Origin: JAXGRD01 sp040766105 | GTDB lineage: Bacteria; Bacillota; Clostridia; Peptostreptococcales; Anaerovoracaceae | Direction: 5' to 3' | Assembly (NCBI GenBank): GCA_040766105.1 | Contig: JAXGRD010000005.1 | Location: 1-64,000, forward strand | Length of the DNA stretch: 64,000 nucleotides | Part shown: positions 1 to 8,057 of the stretch, in pieces | How positions within the stretch are numbered: position 1 is the stretch's first letter | How the letters are laid out: each line of letters starts with the position of its first letter | The notes under the pieces: generated by a model | What the model was told of the DNA's origin: nothing | Seen by the model: only the letters and a program-made list of their open reading frames with translations | Databases searched by the model: none | Made by a program: the position numbers and the translations under genes

Positions 1-8
1 AAAAATCA

Positions 9-659
9 TCACTTCTCCCATATGAGAAAGGAAACCTCTTTCATGGATTCGACTTGTTTTCGTGAGATGCTTTCATTTTCGTCAAAGAGACCGTTTCCCC
101 AATACTGTTCTGTGTATTTTTCTGGCAAATAATAGATTGATTCCACAGGGTTATCGTTTGGTTTAGCATTTATTGTTTCAAATTGTATAAGTCCTTGTGC
201 GTCTTTATGTTCTTCGTAGATGGTGTTGGATAAATATATGAAAATTGTTTTCCCGTCGGGAGAGAGAAGGGAAACATAACAAGAATAGTTTTCGTTGGTT
301 ACCAGAGCACCATCCCGGTAGTGTACGTCACTATCTTCGTAACTGACATAGTGTTCTCTAACAAAGACGGCGTAATAAATCCCCGAGATGAGAAATACCA
401 TTAGGATGATAGTAATGCCTATCGTAATGAATTTTCGCCTGTTCAACCTTTGTTTAATCTGCTGTAGGGGAGCGATTTCTTCTGCCGAAGTCATGACGAA
501 AAATTCCTCTTCACCCTGCAGTTTTTGCCAACTATCCTTGCAATCCGGACAGCAATCTATATGTTTTGAGATATATTCTTTAGATGATGGAGACACGGTG
601 TTGTCTATGTAAAGTGGTAAAAGATCTTTTACAATGTCACAAGTTATCTTCATTTTCAA
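9..659 (-). CDS. Zinc-finger anti-sigma factor (membrane)
   Basis: This 216-residue protein has the layout of an anti-sigma factor that holds its partner ECF sigma factor at the membrane. An N-terminal zf-HC2-like zinc site is visible (C7, H33, C37, C40), followed by one strongly hydrophobic segment at about residues 77-99 and an extracytoplasmic C-terminal domain of about 115 residues. Its start lies inside the end of the ECF sigma gene (23-nt overlap), which implies translational coupling. The sensed signal is unknown. The gene ends close to the window edge, but its stop codon is present. Confidence 0.82.
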   Translation of the reverse strand: MKMKITCDIVKDLLPLYIDNTVSPSSKEYISKHIDCCPDCKDSWQKLQGEEEFFVMTSAEEIAPLQQIKQRLNRRKFITIGITIILMVFLISGIYYAVFVREHYVSYEDSDVHYRDGALVTNENYSCYVSLLSPDGKTIFIYLSNTIYEEHKDAQGLIQFETINAKPNDNPVESIYYLPEKYTEQYWGNGLFDENESISRKQVESMKEVSFLIWEK

Positions 660-1116
660 TACCTTTCTTTATCATGAGCCTGGCTCTGTGATACGTGACC
701 CTTGCCCAACTTTCACTTTTCTCAAATAACGATGCGATTTCTCCAAAGGATAGCTCCCCAAATGTTCGCAGAGAGAAGACTTCTTTGTAGGGCTCTTTTA
801 AGTCATGAAGGAGTCGATGAAGTCTTTGGACATATTCCTCTTGGAGGAGTATGGCTTCTGGGTCAGGAGCATCTTCTTGATAATCTACCCTTAGAGATAC
901 GGTCCGTTTGCTTTTCTTAAGACTGTCTATATATAGGTTCTTTGCAATTTGGCAAAGCCATACGCGAAGTGTCGAGTCTCCCCTGAAACGGTCAACTTTC
1001 TTTAGAGCTCTAAAAAAAGTCTCTTGCGTTATCTCCTCGGCGATATGTGGGTTATTTGATATGGAAAGAATATAGCGAAAGACTGGGACGAAATATTCAT
1101 CATAGATTTTTCCCAT
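637..1116 (-). CDS. ECF-type RNA polymerase sigma factor
   Basis: The 159-residue product has sigma region 2 in the N-terminal half (IAEEITQETFFRA) and a region 4 helix-turn-helix near the C-terminus (LSFGEIASLFEKS). There is no region 1 or 3, as is usual for extracytoplasmic-function sigma factors. It is expected to direct RNA polymerase to a small regulon when released by the co-transcribed anti-sigma factor downstream. A GGAGG lies about 13 nt before the ATG. A candidate autoregulatory promoter sits just upstream. Target genes cannot be read from the window. Confidence 0.88.
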   Translation of the reverse strand: MGKIYDEYFVPVFRYILSISNNPHIAEEITQETFFRALKKVDRFRGDSTLRVWLCQIAKNLYIDSLKKSKRTVSLRVDYQEDAPDPEAILLQEEYVQRLHRLLHDLKEPYKEVFSLRTFGELSFGEIASLFEKSESWARVTYHRARLMIKKGIENEDNL

Positions 1117-1145
1117 GTCTATTCGATTACCTCCTTCATATATAT

Positions 1146-1171
1146 GACTTAGAATCTGCCATAACGTTACA
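1146..1171 (-). promoter_or_regulatory. Candidate ECF autoregulatory promoter
   Basis: Read on the minus strand, TGTAAC is followed after 17 nt by GTC, resembling the -35 (TGTAAC/TGAAAC) and -10 (GTC core) of many Firmicutes ECF-dependent promoters. It lies 30-55 nt upstream of the sigma gene start. It is inferred from motif similarity only. Confidence 0.4.
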
Positions 1172-1231
1172 AATAATTATTGATATTCCTAATATTATTA
1201 CAAGCTAGCGGAGAGTCGTTGATATTGCTAT

Positions 1232-1260
1232 TTGCCTTTCACCGACGAACAAACTATAAT
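1232..1260 (+). promoter_or_regulatory. Sigma-A-type promoter before the carboxylesterase
   Basis: TTGCCT is separated by 17 nt from a perfect TATAAT, and the start codon of the esterase follows 37 nt downstream. Confidence 0.6.
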
Positions 1261-1296
1261 TTAAGGAAATAAAGCAAGTTAATTAGGAGGCTCCTC

Positions 1297-2640
1297 ATGA
1301 ACCAACCCAAAGAAACCATACGAATCAATGCTCCTTGCGGTCCAATAGATGCAAGAGTTGAGGAATCGGTCGTCATGGCTTCGGGCATTCCCTATGCACG
1401 AGCTGAGCGGTTTGGTCAACCCATACCCGCGGCGGACCACCAAGACCCCATACTAGCGTTTGAACCTGCGCCCGCTTGTCCCCAATTGGATGATGGATTT
1501 TGGAGCCAACTACACGGGATAGACTTAAAGGGGATTGGTGTCAGTGAAGATTGTCAGAATCTCAGCGTGACCATGCCACGTGAACCCTTGGACGACAATT
1601 CGCTTCGACCTGTTTTGATTTGGATTCACGGAGGATCTTATGTTGCAGGAGCAGGAGATGCGCCTTTCGGAGACCACAAGCCCTTGGTGGACGAACACGG
1701 GCTGGTTGTCGTAACGATCACCTACCGCTTGGGGATGCTTGGATTTTTGGGCGGTGATGAACGGCCGGCAAATCTGGGCTTGAAGGATATTATCGTAGCC
1801 TTAGATTGGGTGCAACGGAACATCTCTGCTTTCGGCGGAGATCCCAACAAGGTCACCATTATGGGAGAGTCGGCTGGAGCCGATGCTATCGCTCAGTTGA
1901 TGTCTCTTCCCGAGGCATCAGGTTTGTTTAATAAGGTGTGGCTTCAAAGTCCGCCTCTGGGAGCGGATAGGGGAAGAGATGCCATGACGGAGGCCATGTT
2001 AAAGGCAACAAAAGAGGCCATGGACCTGGCCGATGTGACAGAGATTATTGCCTTGCAGAAGAAAGCGGAGAAGGCAGGTAAACTCTATTGGCGAACCAAT
2101 GGAATGTACTTTGCCTCACGCTACGGGCATGAGCCACTGCCCAAGGAGAACATGGTTGAAGAGGCTCGCGACTATGCCGGGAAGGCTGGAATTGAGTTGG
2201 TGATTTCAACGGCTGCAGAAGAGGGTCGCCTCTTTGTGGAGAGGGACAATGCACCGGGCATTGAATCCCATGCCATTACGTTGCCGGGAGCTCGTCGCAT
2301 TTACACTGCTCTTTCCACAAAAGTAATGTTTGCCGGTCCGTCGGATCGCCTGGCATCTCGCCATGTGAAGGCAGGCGGGAGAGCGTGGAGAGTAAGAATT
2401 GATTTTAACAAAGGCAGGGCACCCTACGGTGCGTGCCATGCCCTCTACTACGCATTGATTTTTGGAAATCCCGTTGGGTGGGAAAACGCACCCATCACAA
2501 GTGGGGCATCTTCTCAAGAACTGAAAGATGCTAGCATTGCCTACCGCAAGCTAATTGGCGACTTTGCCAAAGGTGAAGGCCTGCCGATTCGGCAAGTGAT
2601 TCCGGGGGTGGCAACCCTCCGTAGAGTAGGGAGAAAATAG
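1297..2640 (+). CDS. Type-B carboxylesterase
   Basis: An alpha/beta-hydrolase of the carboxylesterase type-B (para-nitrobenzyl esterase-like) family, predicted to hydrolyse carboxylic esters in the cytoplasm; no signal peptide is seen. Visible hallmarks are the oxyanion segment HGGSY at residues 111-115, the type-B signature EDCQNLSV at 85-92, and the nucleophile serine S192 in GESAG. A likely catalytic histidine sits in the C-terminal GACHALYYALIFG segment. At 447 residues it is slightly short for the family (about 490-550). The ATG has a strong RBS (TTAGGAGG). The natural substrate is unknown. The next gene starts 11 nt downstream and may be co-transcribed. Confidence 0.87.
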   Translation: MNQPKETIRINAPCGPIDARVEESVVMASGIPYARAERFGQPIPAADHQDPILAFEPAPACPQLDDGFWSQLHGIDLKGIGVSEDCQNLSVTMPREPLDDNSLRPVLIWIHGGSYVAGAGDAPFGDHKPLVDEHGLVVVTITYRLGMLGFLGGDERPANLGLKDIIVALDWVQRNISAFGGDPNKVTIMGESAGADAIAQLMSLPEASGLFNKVWLQSPPLGADRGRDAMTEAMLKATKEAMDLADVTEIIALQKKAEKAGKLYWRTNGMYFASRYGHEPLPKENMVEEARDYAGKAGIELVISTAAEEGRLFVERDNAPGIESHAITLPGARRIYTALSTKVMFAGPSDRLASRHVKAGGRAWRVRIDFNKGRAPYGACHALYYALIFGNPVGWENAPITSGASSQELKDASIAYRKLIGDFAKGEGLPIRQVIPGVATLRRVGRK

Positions 2641-2651
2641 AAGGACAACAT

Positions 2652-3191
2652 ATGGAATTTGAAAACAGATATTACGAAACTCGAAAAACTCTTGCCCATT
2701 TTTACGGCAAGAGCGTATACAAAAACTTTCGATGGCTAGGCCTTATACTGGTTTTCTTTGGTGCCGTACAAATCATCACAGTTGTGGCGGATATTATGGG
2801 GGCATTTCAGGAGCCTTTGGAAGGAAAAGTCAGGCTTTTCTTTTTTGACTTGGGCATCATCTTGGTGGTCTTGGGGTTGCTTCTCTTCTGGCAGCACATC
2901 ATTACGGCTAGGGTTGCTTATCGGCAGACCAAGAAGATGGGTGGGGGCATCATTCCGGAAACGGTGATTTCCATGGGAGAGGATATCCGCCTTTCTATAG
3001 GGACATCAAAATCGGTCTATGGTTTCGGCCAGATTTACAGGATTGTGGAAACGAAGGAGGAGTTTGCCCTGATGCTGGGGAAACATATGGCTGTTCGGGC
3101 TAGAAAGGGATGCTTCACCCAAGGAGATGAAGGAGAATTTCCGGCATTTCTGAGAGAACGTTGTCCGCGAGCAAAGTGGAAACGGGCTTAA
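2652..3191 (+). CDS. YcxB-like membrane protein
   Basis: A 179-residue protein with two hydrophobic segments (about residues 27-50 and 63-85) followed by a cytoplasmic beta-rich domain. The layout resembles the YcxB-like family: two transmembrane helices, then a PH-like domain with a pattern such as YGFGQIYRIVETKEEFALML. The function of this family is not established. It begins 11 nt after the carboxylesterase stop with a weak RBS (AAGGAC), so it is probably in the same transcript. Family assignment is from pattern recognition and is moderate. Confidence 0.55.
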   Translation: MEFENRYYETRKTLAHFYGKSVYKNFRWLGLILVFFGAVQIITVVADIMGAFQEPLEGKVRLFFFDLGIILVVLGLLLFWQHIITARVAYRQTKKMGGGIIPETVISMGEDIRLSIGTSKSVYGFGQIYRIVETKEEFALMLGKHMAVRARKGCFTQGDEGEFPAFLRERCPRAKWKRA

Positions 3192-3203
3192 ATGAAGTTT
3201 TGG

Positions 3204-3233
3204 TTTACATTTATGTGTGTACAATGATACTAT
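3204..3233 (+). promoter_or_regulatory. Putative sigma-A promoter
   Basis: TTTACA, an 18-nt spacer and TACTAT lie upstream of the small membrane protein gene that starts at 3270. Confidence 0.4.
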
Positions 3234-3269
3234 AGACATGATACTGAGAGAAAGGAAGGAGAATCGAAT

Positions 3270-3488
3270 ATGAATAGAAAAGGATTTTTGGGCCTTTTAT
3301 CAATGGTGATGATGACGATACTTGCGATACCCATGGTCGCAGAAGCCAAGGTAGGTGCCACTTGCGCCACCGGAATGTGTCCCTTGGGAGACGATACCAA
3401 CATGACGCCGGCTGCCATCGCCCTTTTGGTTGCTATCGTTGCCATCGTATTACTCTTAGTTTTGAGCAAAGTTAAAAAGAAAAAATAA
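3270..3488 (+). CDS. Small exported cysteine-pair membrane protein, unknown function
   Basis: A 72-residue protein with an N-terminal signal-like hydrophobic stretch ending in AEA (about residues 5-26). A short extracytoplasmic loop follows with two cysteines in the motif CATGMCPLGDD, then a C-terminal transmembrane helix (about 46-67) and a lysine-rich tail. No family is recognised. It has a good RBS (AGAAAGGAAGGAG) and its own promoter and terminator. It lies immediately before a membrane 4Fe-4S protein whose YCGYICP motif is similarly cysteine/proline based. A redox or metal-binding role is only an inference from the cysteines and neighbour. Confidence 0.65.
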   Translation: MNRKGFLGLLSMVMMTILAIPMVAEAKVGATCATGMCPLGDDTNMTPAAIALLVAIVAIVLLLVLSKVKKKK

Positions 3489-3510
3489 GGTTCGATAGAT
3501 AATGAATTAG

Positions 3511-3535
3511 CACTGCCCTCGGGTGGTGTTTTTTT
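3511..3535 (+). terminator. Intrinsic terminator
   Basis: CACTGCC and GGTGGTG form a 7-bp stem (with two G-T pairs) around a CTCG loop, followed by seven T residues. It separates the small cysteine protein from the ferredoxin gene. Confidence 0.7.
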
Positions 3536-3611
3536 GGTGGCGTTACCTTGGTAACATATCCTTGCAAGGGAGGAAGATATAATGGCACAAAACAAATCTG
3601 GGAGGTAAAAA

Positions 3612-4253
3612 ATGAAGTTCGGTATGATCATCAGTCGCTTGATATGGTTGGCCCTGTTTATATTCTTGGTTGCAAATGGGTTGGTGTATTTCTGGCTTGG
3701 CCTGTTTGTCTTAAGTCTGATTGCTGCTCTTTTTGTGGGAAGAATATACTGTGGTTATATCTGCCCCTTGAACTTGGGAATGATGCCGGCTGCCAAGTTG
3801 TCGCAGAAGTTGGGCCTTCAAAAGAAGATGGATCCATCTATGGCACGACAGGGAGGAAAGGTCCTTCCTTGGATTTTGCTGCTGATAAGTGGAGCAGTCT
3901 TTCTTATTGCTTTACTTGTCAAGGGTCACTTGGCACCGGTTATGGTGATTTGGTTCATCGTCTCCATTATGGTAACGCTGCGATACCCACCCTTTGTATT
4001 TCACAATAGGATTTGTCCCTTTGGCGCAGTGCAAAAGGTCTTCGGGGGAAAGGCAACGGCCTACTATCAGGTGGAAGAAGAGAAGTGCACCTGTGAAGAT
4101 AAAATGAAACCCTGTGTCAAGGTCTGTCCTTCCAAGGCGGTTGGGTTCAATCCTCAGCGAGGCAAGGCGAACGTTGAAAAGTCCATGTGCTTCCAATGTG
4201 GGCGATGCAAGGAAGCTTGTCCAAAGGATGCCATCAGATACAAAAAAATATAG
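3612..4253 (+). CDS. NapH/YccM-like membrane 4Fe-4S ferredoxin
   Basis: A 213-residue integral membrane iron-sulfur protein. Hydrophobic helices lie near residues 5-45, 75-100 and 105-125. Two cytoplasmic CxxxCP-type motifs typical of NapH/NosR/YccM-like proteins are visible (YCGYICP and RICPFG). The C-terminal part has two ferredoxin clusters: one cysteine-rich region (CTCEDKMKPCVKVCP) and a classical CxxCxxCxxxCP (CFQCGRCKEACP). Such proteins pass electrons across or along the membrane to redox partners. No terminal reductase gene is adjacent, so the partner is unknown. It has a RBS (GGGAGG) 8 nt before the ATG. Confidence 0.8.
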   Translation: MKFGMIISRLIWLALFIFLVANGLVYFWLGLFVLSLIAALFVGRIYCGYICPLNLGMMPAAKLSQKLGLQKKMDPSMARQGGKVLPWILLLISGAVFLIALLVKGHLAPVMVIWFIVSIMVTLRYPPFVFHNRICPFGAVQKVFGGKATAYYQVEEEKCTCEDKMKPCVKVCPSKAVGFNPQRGKANVEKSMCFQCGRCKEACPKDAIRYKKI

Positions 4254-4580
4254 AATAAATAGTCACGGATATCATCTGGTTAAATGGCTAAAAAAGCGTT
4301 AATTAAGCCATTATTTTTTATGCAATCCTACGCTAGCTAAGACAATAATGACTTAATTACCTAATGTACTTAATCAAAAAGTAGACGAATGGGATATACT
4401 CCCAAGTCCACTGGCTCAATTTTCGATTGTTTCGCTCAAAAAGTAGAATCGGAGGTAGACTAATTACTCGATGCAAATCCGGAGCCTTCTCGCCAACCCC
4501 TTCCTCACAAAAGTGCTTGAGTAGAAGAGGAAAAACAGTTACAATGAAGTGGCTAACAGAAAGAGGAAAGGAAATCGGGA
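4254..4580 (+). other. 327-nt gene-free region with dispersed motifs
   Basis: No gene is seen. The region opens with TAGAATAAATAGTC, then holds a TTAAGCC-type inverted repeat (4303-4356) and two exact copies of CAAAAAGTAGA (4375-4385 and 4437-4447). The same motifs recur in other gene-free regions at 18.5, 53.1, 57.1 and 58.6 kb. The last ~60 nt should hold the asnS promoter, but none is convincing. Confidence 0.6.
4303..4356. repeat. TTAAGCC-type inverted repeat
   Basis: TTAAGCCATTATT at 4303-4315 is mirrored by AATAATGACTTAA at 4344-4356 (12 of 13 positions complementary, 28-nt loop). A close relative with a perfect 13-bp arm lies at 57104-57157. Confidence 0.65.
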
Positions 4581-5972
4581 ATGAAAGAAGTCAAAGTAAA
4601 GGATTTATATAGAAACAGTGAACAATACGGCGGGGAAGAAATCGTTGTGGGCGGCTGGGTGAGAACCAATAGGGGGTCCAATAAGTTTGGATTCATAGAG
4701 CTCAACGACGGTTCTTTTTTCAAGTCCGTTCAGGTGGTATATGAGGCGGAGGATTTGGATAACTTTGAGGAGGTATCTAAGATTGCCATTGCGTCGGCGC
4801 TCCGTGTTCGAGGAGAGTTTGTCCTGACACCGGGAGCCAAGCAGCCATTTGAGATCAAGGCGAAGGAAGTGGTGGTGGAGGCTGAATCAGCGGCGGACTA
4901 TCCTCTTCAGAAGAAGAGACATAGTCTGGAATATTTGCGAGAGATTGCACACTTGCGGCCAAGGAGCAACACCTTTAGCGCTGTCTTCAGAGTGCGCTCT
5001 GTTGTTGCCTATGCAATTCACAAGTTCTTTCAGGAGAACGGCTTCGTCTATGTACATACCCCAATTATTACCGGAGCCGATGCCGAGGGCGCGGGAGAAA
5101 TGTTCCGCGTGACGACTTTGGATATGCAAGAGCCCCCCAAGGCCGATGGCAAGGTGGACTACCACGAAGACTTCTTTGGAAAGGAAGCCCATCTGACGGT
5201 GAGCGGACAGCTGGAAGCGGAAATTTTCGCCTTGGCATTTCGTGATGTGTACACCTTCGGCCCAACCTTCCGTGCGGAAAACTCCAACACGGCAAGGCAT
5301 GCTTCCGAGTTTTGGATGATAGAGCCGGAGATGGCATTTACCGATCTTGCGGGGAATATGGAAGTGGCGGAAGCCATGATTAAGTATATTATTCGATATG
5401 TCTTCGAACATGCACCGGAGGAGATGGAGTTCTTCAACAACTTCATCGATAAGGGCATTGCGGACAGGCTGAACAACATCGTCAACTCCGAATTTGAGAG
5501 AGTAACCTATACGGATGCCGTGGAAATTTTGAAGAAATCCGGTCACGAGTTCCAGTACCCCGTAGACTGGGGAATGGATCTACAGACGGAACACGAGCGA
5601 TACTTGACTGAGGAAGTGTACAAGAAGCCCATCTTCGTAACGGATTATCCCAAGGACATCAAGGCCTTCTACATGAGGCTCAACGATGACGGAAAAACCG
5701 TGGCGGCTTGTGACTTGCTGGTCCCCGGGGTGGGAGAAATCATCGGTGGCAGCCAGAGGGAAGAGCGATATGATGTGCTGGAAAGCCGCATGAAGGAAAT
5801 GGATTTGAAGGAAGAAGAGTACTGGTGGTATATGGAACTACGCAAGTACGGTGGGGTAAAGCATGCCGGCTTTGGTCTGGGATTTGAGCGAATCCTCATG
5901 TACATAACGGGAATGAGCAACATCAGAGACGTGCTTCCCTTCCCCAGAACGCCAAAATCCGCGGATTTTTAA
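4581..5972 (+). CDS. asnS: Asparagine-tRNA ligase
   Basis: A 463-residue class II aminoacyl-tRNA synthetase that charges tRNA-Asn. The N-terminal OB-fold anticodon-binding domain covers about residues 15-105 (VGGWVRTNRGSNKFGFIELN). The catalytic domain carries motif 2 (FRAENSNTARHASEFWMIEPE, about 232-252) and motif 3 near the C-terminus (GFGLGFERILMYITGM). The N-S-N-T-A-R-H context and the absence of a GAD insertion fit AsnS rather than bacterial AspS. The length is normal. The start is chosen because AGAGGAAAGG precedes it at proper spacing. Confidence 0.95.
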   Translation: MKEVKVKDLYRNSEQYGGEEIVVGGWVRTNRGSNKFGFIELNDGSFFKSVQVVYEAEDLDNFEEVSKIAIASALRVRGEFVLTPGAKQPFEIKAKEVVVEAESAADYPLQKKRHSLEYLREIAHLRPRSNTFSAVFRVRSVVAYAIHKFFQENGFVYVHTPIITGADAEGAGEMFRVTTLDMQEPPKADGKVDYHEDFFGKEAHLTVSGQLEAEIFALAFRDVYTFGPTFRAENSNTARHASEFWMIEPEMAFTDLAGNMEVAEAMIKYIIRYVFEHAPEEMEFFNNFIDKGIADRLNNIVNSEFERVTYTDAVEILKKSGHEFQYPVDWGMDLQTEHERYLTEEVYKKPIFVTDYPKDIKAFYMRLNDDGKTVAACDLLVPGVGEIIGGSQREERYDVLESRMKEMDLKEEEYWWYMELRKYGGVKHAGFGLGFERILMYITGMSNIRDVLPFPRTPKSADF

Positions 5973-5978
5973 CGGCTA

Positions 5979-6007
5979 TTGCATGGAAGAGCGGTAAATG
6001 TTATAAT
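5979..6007 (+). promoter_or_regulatory. Sigma-A promoter before the EF-G-like gene
   Basis: TTGCAT, a 17-nt spacer and a perfect TATAAT lie just after the asnS stop and 38 nt before the next start codon. Confidence 0.65.
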
Positions 6008-6044
6008 TATCGCACTGTTTTAATATAATTAGGAGGAGTAATTT

Positions 6045-8003
6045 ATGAAAGGCTATACCAGCGAAACCATTAGAAACGTGGCAGTTGTAGGGCACAGCGG
6101 TTGCGGTAAGACGACCTTTTTGGAGTCTGTACTTCTGGAGACCGGTGCGATCACCAGAATGGGTAAAGTAGAGGATGGCAATACGGTATCCGACTATGAC
6201 AAGATGGAAATGGAAAAAGGATATTCCATAAACACATCTGTAGTTCCCGTGGAGTGGAAGGAAAACAAGATCAACTTCATCGACACACCGGGATATTTTG
6301 ACTTTGTCGGAGAAGTAAACGCCGCACTTCGTGCTGCTGAGGCAGCAATTCTTCTGGTAGATGCCGGCGCTGGCGTTCAGGTAGGGACGGAACAAGCATG
6401 GAAGGCCTGTGAGCGATATAAGAAGCCAAGATTGATTGTCATCAACAAGAGAGACAAGGACGAGTTTGACTATGATGCAACCTTTGCAGAGCTGAAGGAC
6501 AAGTTCGGCGACAGCCTGATTCCCTTTAGCTGGCCGATTTCTGCAGAAATCGACGAAGACTTGAAAGAAGCCATCGCCATGACGGACGATGATTTGATGG
6601 AGAAATATTTTAGCGGGGAAGATTTTGCAGAAGAAGAGATTCTGGCAGGATTGAAGAAGGGAATCCACGATGGTGGTATCGTTCCCGTATGTTCTTCCGC
6701 ATTCTCCTTGGGCGAAGGAAGCCAGGGCCTTTTGGACCTGATCGTAACTTATGTGCCCACACCGTTGGAGCACGGCCCATATAAGGGAATCAACGACAAT
6801 AACGAGCCGGTGGAGATTCTTCCCACGACAGACGGACCTGTTTCCGCCTTTGTATTTAAGACCATCATCGACCCCTTCGTTGGAAAGATTTCCGTTATGA
6901 AGGTGGTATCGGGTAAGTTGGAAGCCGGTACGGAAATTCTCAACGAGAGAGTGGGAAAGACAGAAAAAATCGGCAAGCTCTTCTTCCTAAGAGGAAATCA
7001 GCAAGAGGAACTGAACTATGCGGAAGCCGGCGACATTGTAGCCGTTTCCAAGTTGCAGCACACTCTGTCCGGGGACACCCTTTGCGACAAGAACAACGTT
7101 GTTCGATTCCTGTCCAATGAATATCCTGAACCCACGCTATATATGGCCATTGAAGCCGCTGACAAAAAGCAGGAAGACAAAGTGTTTGCAGGTTTGGCTA
7201 AACTGCGAGAAGAGGATCCATCCTTTGTCATTGAGAGAAATACGGAAACCAGACAGACACTTTTGGGCGGTCAGGGTGAAATCCAACTGAGCATCATCAT
7301 GGCCAAGTTGAAGGATCGATTCGGCGTGGAAGTAAAGACCATTCCTCAGAAGATTGCATACAGAGAAACCATCCGTGGCACATCCGATGTGCAGGGTAAG
7401 CATAAAAAGCAGTCCGGCGGTGCGGGACAGTACGGCGATGTTCATATCAGATTCTCTCCCACGGAGGAAGAGTTTGAGTTTAAGGAAAGCCTCTTCGGCG
7501 GATCTGTTCCCAAGAACTATGTTCCTGCGGTAGAAAAGGGTCTCCGCGAGTCCATGGACAAGGGACCTTTGGCAGGTTGCAAGGTTGTAGGCGTAAAGGC
7601 AGACTTTTACGATGGTTCCTACCACGATGTAGACTCCAACGATATGGCCTTCAAGATTGCCGCATCCCTTGCTTTTAAGAAGGGTATTGTGGAAGCAAGC
7701 CCCATTCTCTTGGAGCCCATCATGCATCTGGAGGTCACCGTACCCGATGATAACATGGGAGATGTCATGGGAGACATGAACAAGAGACGAGGAAGAATCC
7801 TTGGATCCGCTCCTTTGGAAACGGGAGAGCAGAAGATTATAGCCGAAGCACCGCAATCCGAACTCTTCGACTATGCCATCACCGTGCGATCCATGACCCA
7901 AGGCAGAGGTACCTTCCAGATGAAGTTTGAGAGGTATGACCAACTGCCCCAGAATCTTGCCGACAAGGTAATTGCTGCTCACAAGGCAGAAGAAGAAGCA
8001 TGA
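6045..8003 (+). CDS. EF-G-like translational GTPase (second EF-G paralogue)
   Basis: A 652-residue GTPase with EF-G domain order, distinct from the canonical fusA at 41.5 kb. G1 is GHSGCGKT (16-23), G3 is DTPGYFDF (80-87) and G4 is NKRD (134-137). The catalytic histidine expected after DTPG in EF-G is a tyrosine here (Y84), while the canonical copy keeps DTPGHVDF. Domains III-V can be followed to the C-terminus (TQGRGTFQMKFERYDQLP). Members of this Firmicutes subgroup are annotated as elongation factor G-like proteins; their exact role is not settled. It has a strong RBS (TTAGGAGG) and its own promoter. Confidence 0.85.
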   Translation: MKGYTSETIRNVAVVGHSGCGKTTFLESVLLETGAITRMGKVEDGNTVSDYDKMEMEKGYSINTSVVPVEWKENKINFIDTPGYFDFVGEVNAALRAAEAAILLVDAGAGVQVGTEQAWKACERYKKPRLIVINKRDKDEFDYDATFAELKDKFGDSLIPFSWPISAEIDEDLKEAIAMTDDDLMEKYFSGEDFAEEEILAGLKKGIHDGGIVPVCSSAFSLGEGSQGLLDLIVTYVPTPLEHGPYKGINDNNEPVEILPTTDGPVSAFVFKTIIDPFVGKISVMKVVSGKLEAGTEILNERVGKTEKIGKLFFLRGNQQEELNYAEAGDIVAVSKLQHTLSGDTLCDKNNVVRFLSNEYPEPTLYMAIEAADKKQEDKVFAGLAKLREEDPSFVIERNTETRQTLLGGQGEIQLSIIMAKLKDRFGVEVKTIPQKIAYRETIRGTSDVQGKHKKQSGGAGQYGDVHIRFSPTEEEFEFKESLFGGSVPKNYVPAVEKGLRESMDKGPLAGCKVVGVKADFYDGSYHDVDSNDMAFKIAASLAFKKGIVEASPILLEPIMHLEVTVPDDNMGDVMGDMNKRRGRILGSAPLETGEQKIIAEAPQSELFDYAITVRSMTQGRGTFQMKFERYDQLPQNLADKVIAAHKAEEEA

Positions 8004-8014
8004 TAGAATGATTC

Positions 8015-8043
8015 ATAGGCTCGGCTCACTGCCGGGCCTATTT
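8015..8043 (+). terminator. Weak intrinsic terminator
   Basis: ATAGGC-T-CGGC pairs with GCCG-G-GCCTAT around a 5-nt loop, followed by only three T residues. It could be a partial terminator between the EF-G-like gene and the next gene, which starts 15 nt later. Confidence 0.45.
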
Positions 8044-8057
8044 CCATAAGGGAGACC

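Noticed and set aside
3548..4009. 153-codon frame overlapping the NapH-like gene
   Set aside because: The other frame has clear 4Fe-4S cysteine motifs, membrane helices and a proper RBS; this one has none.
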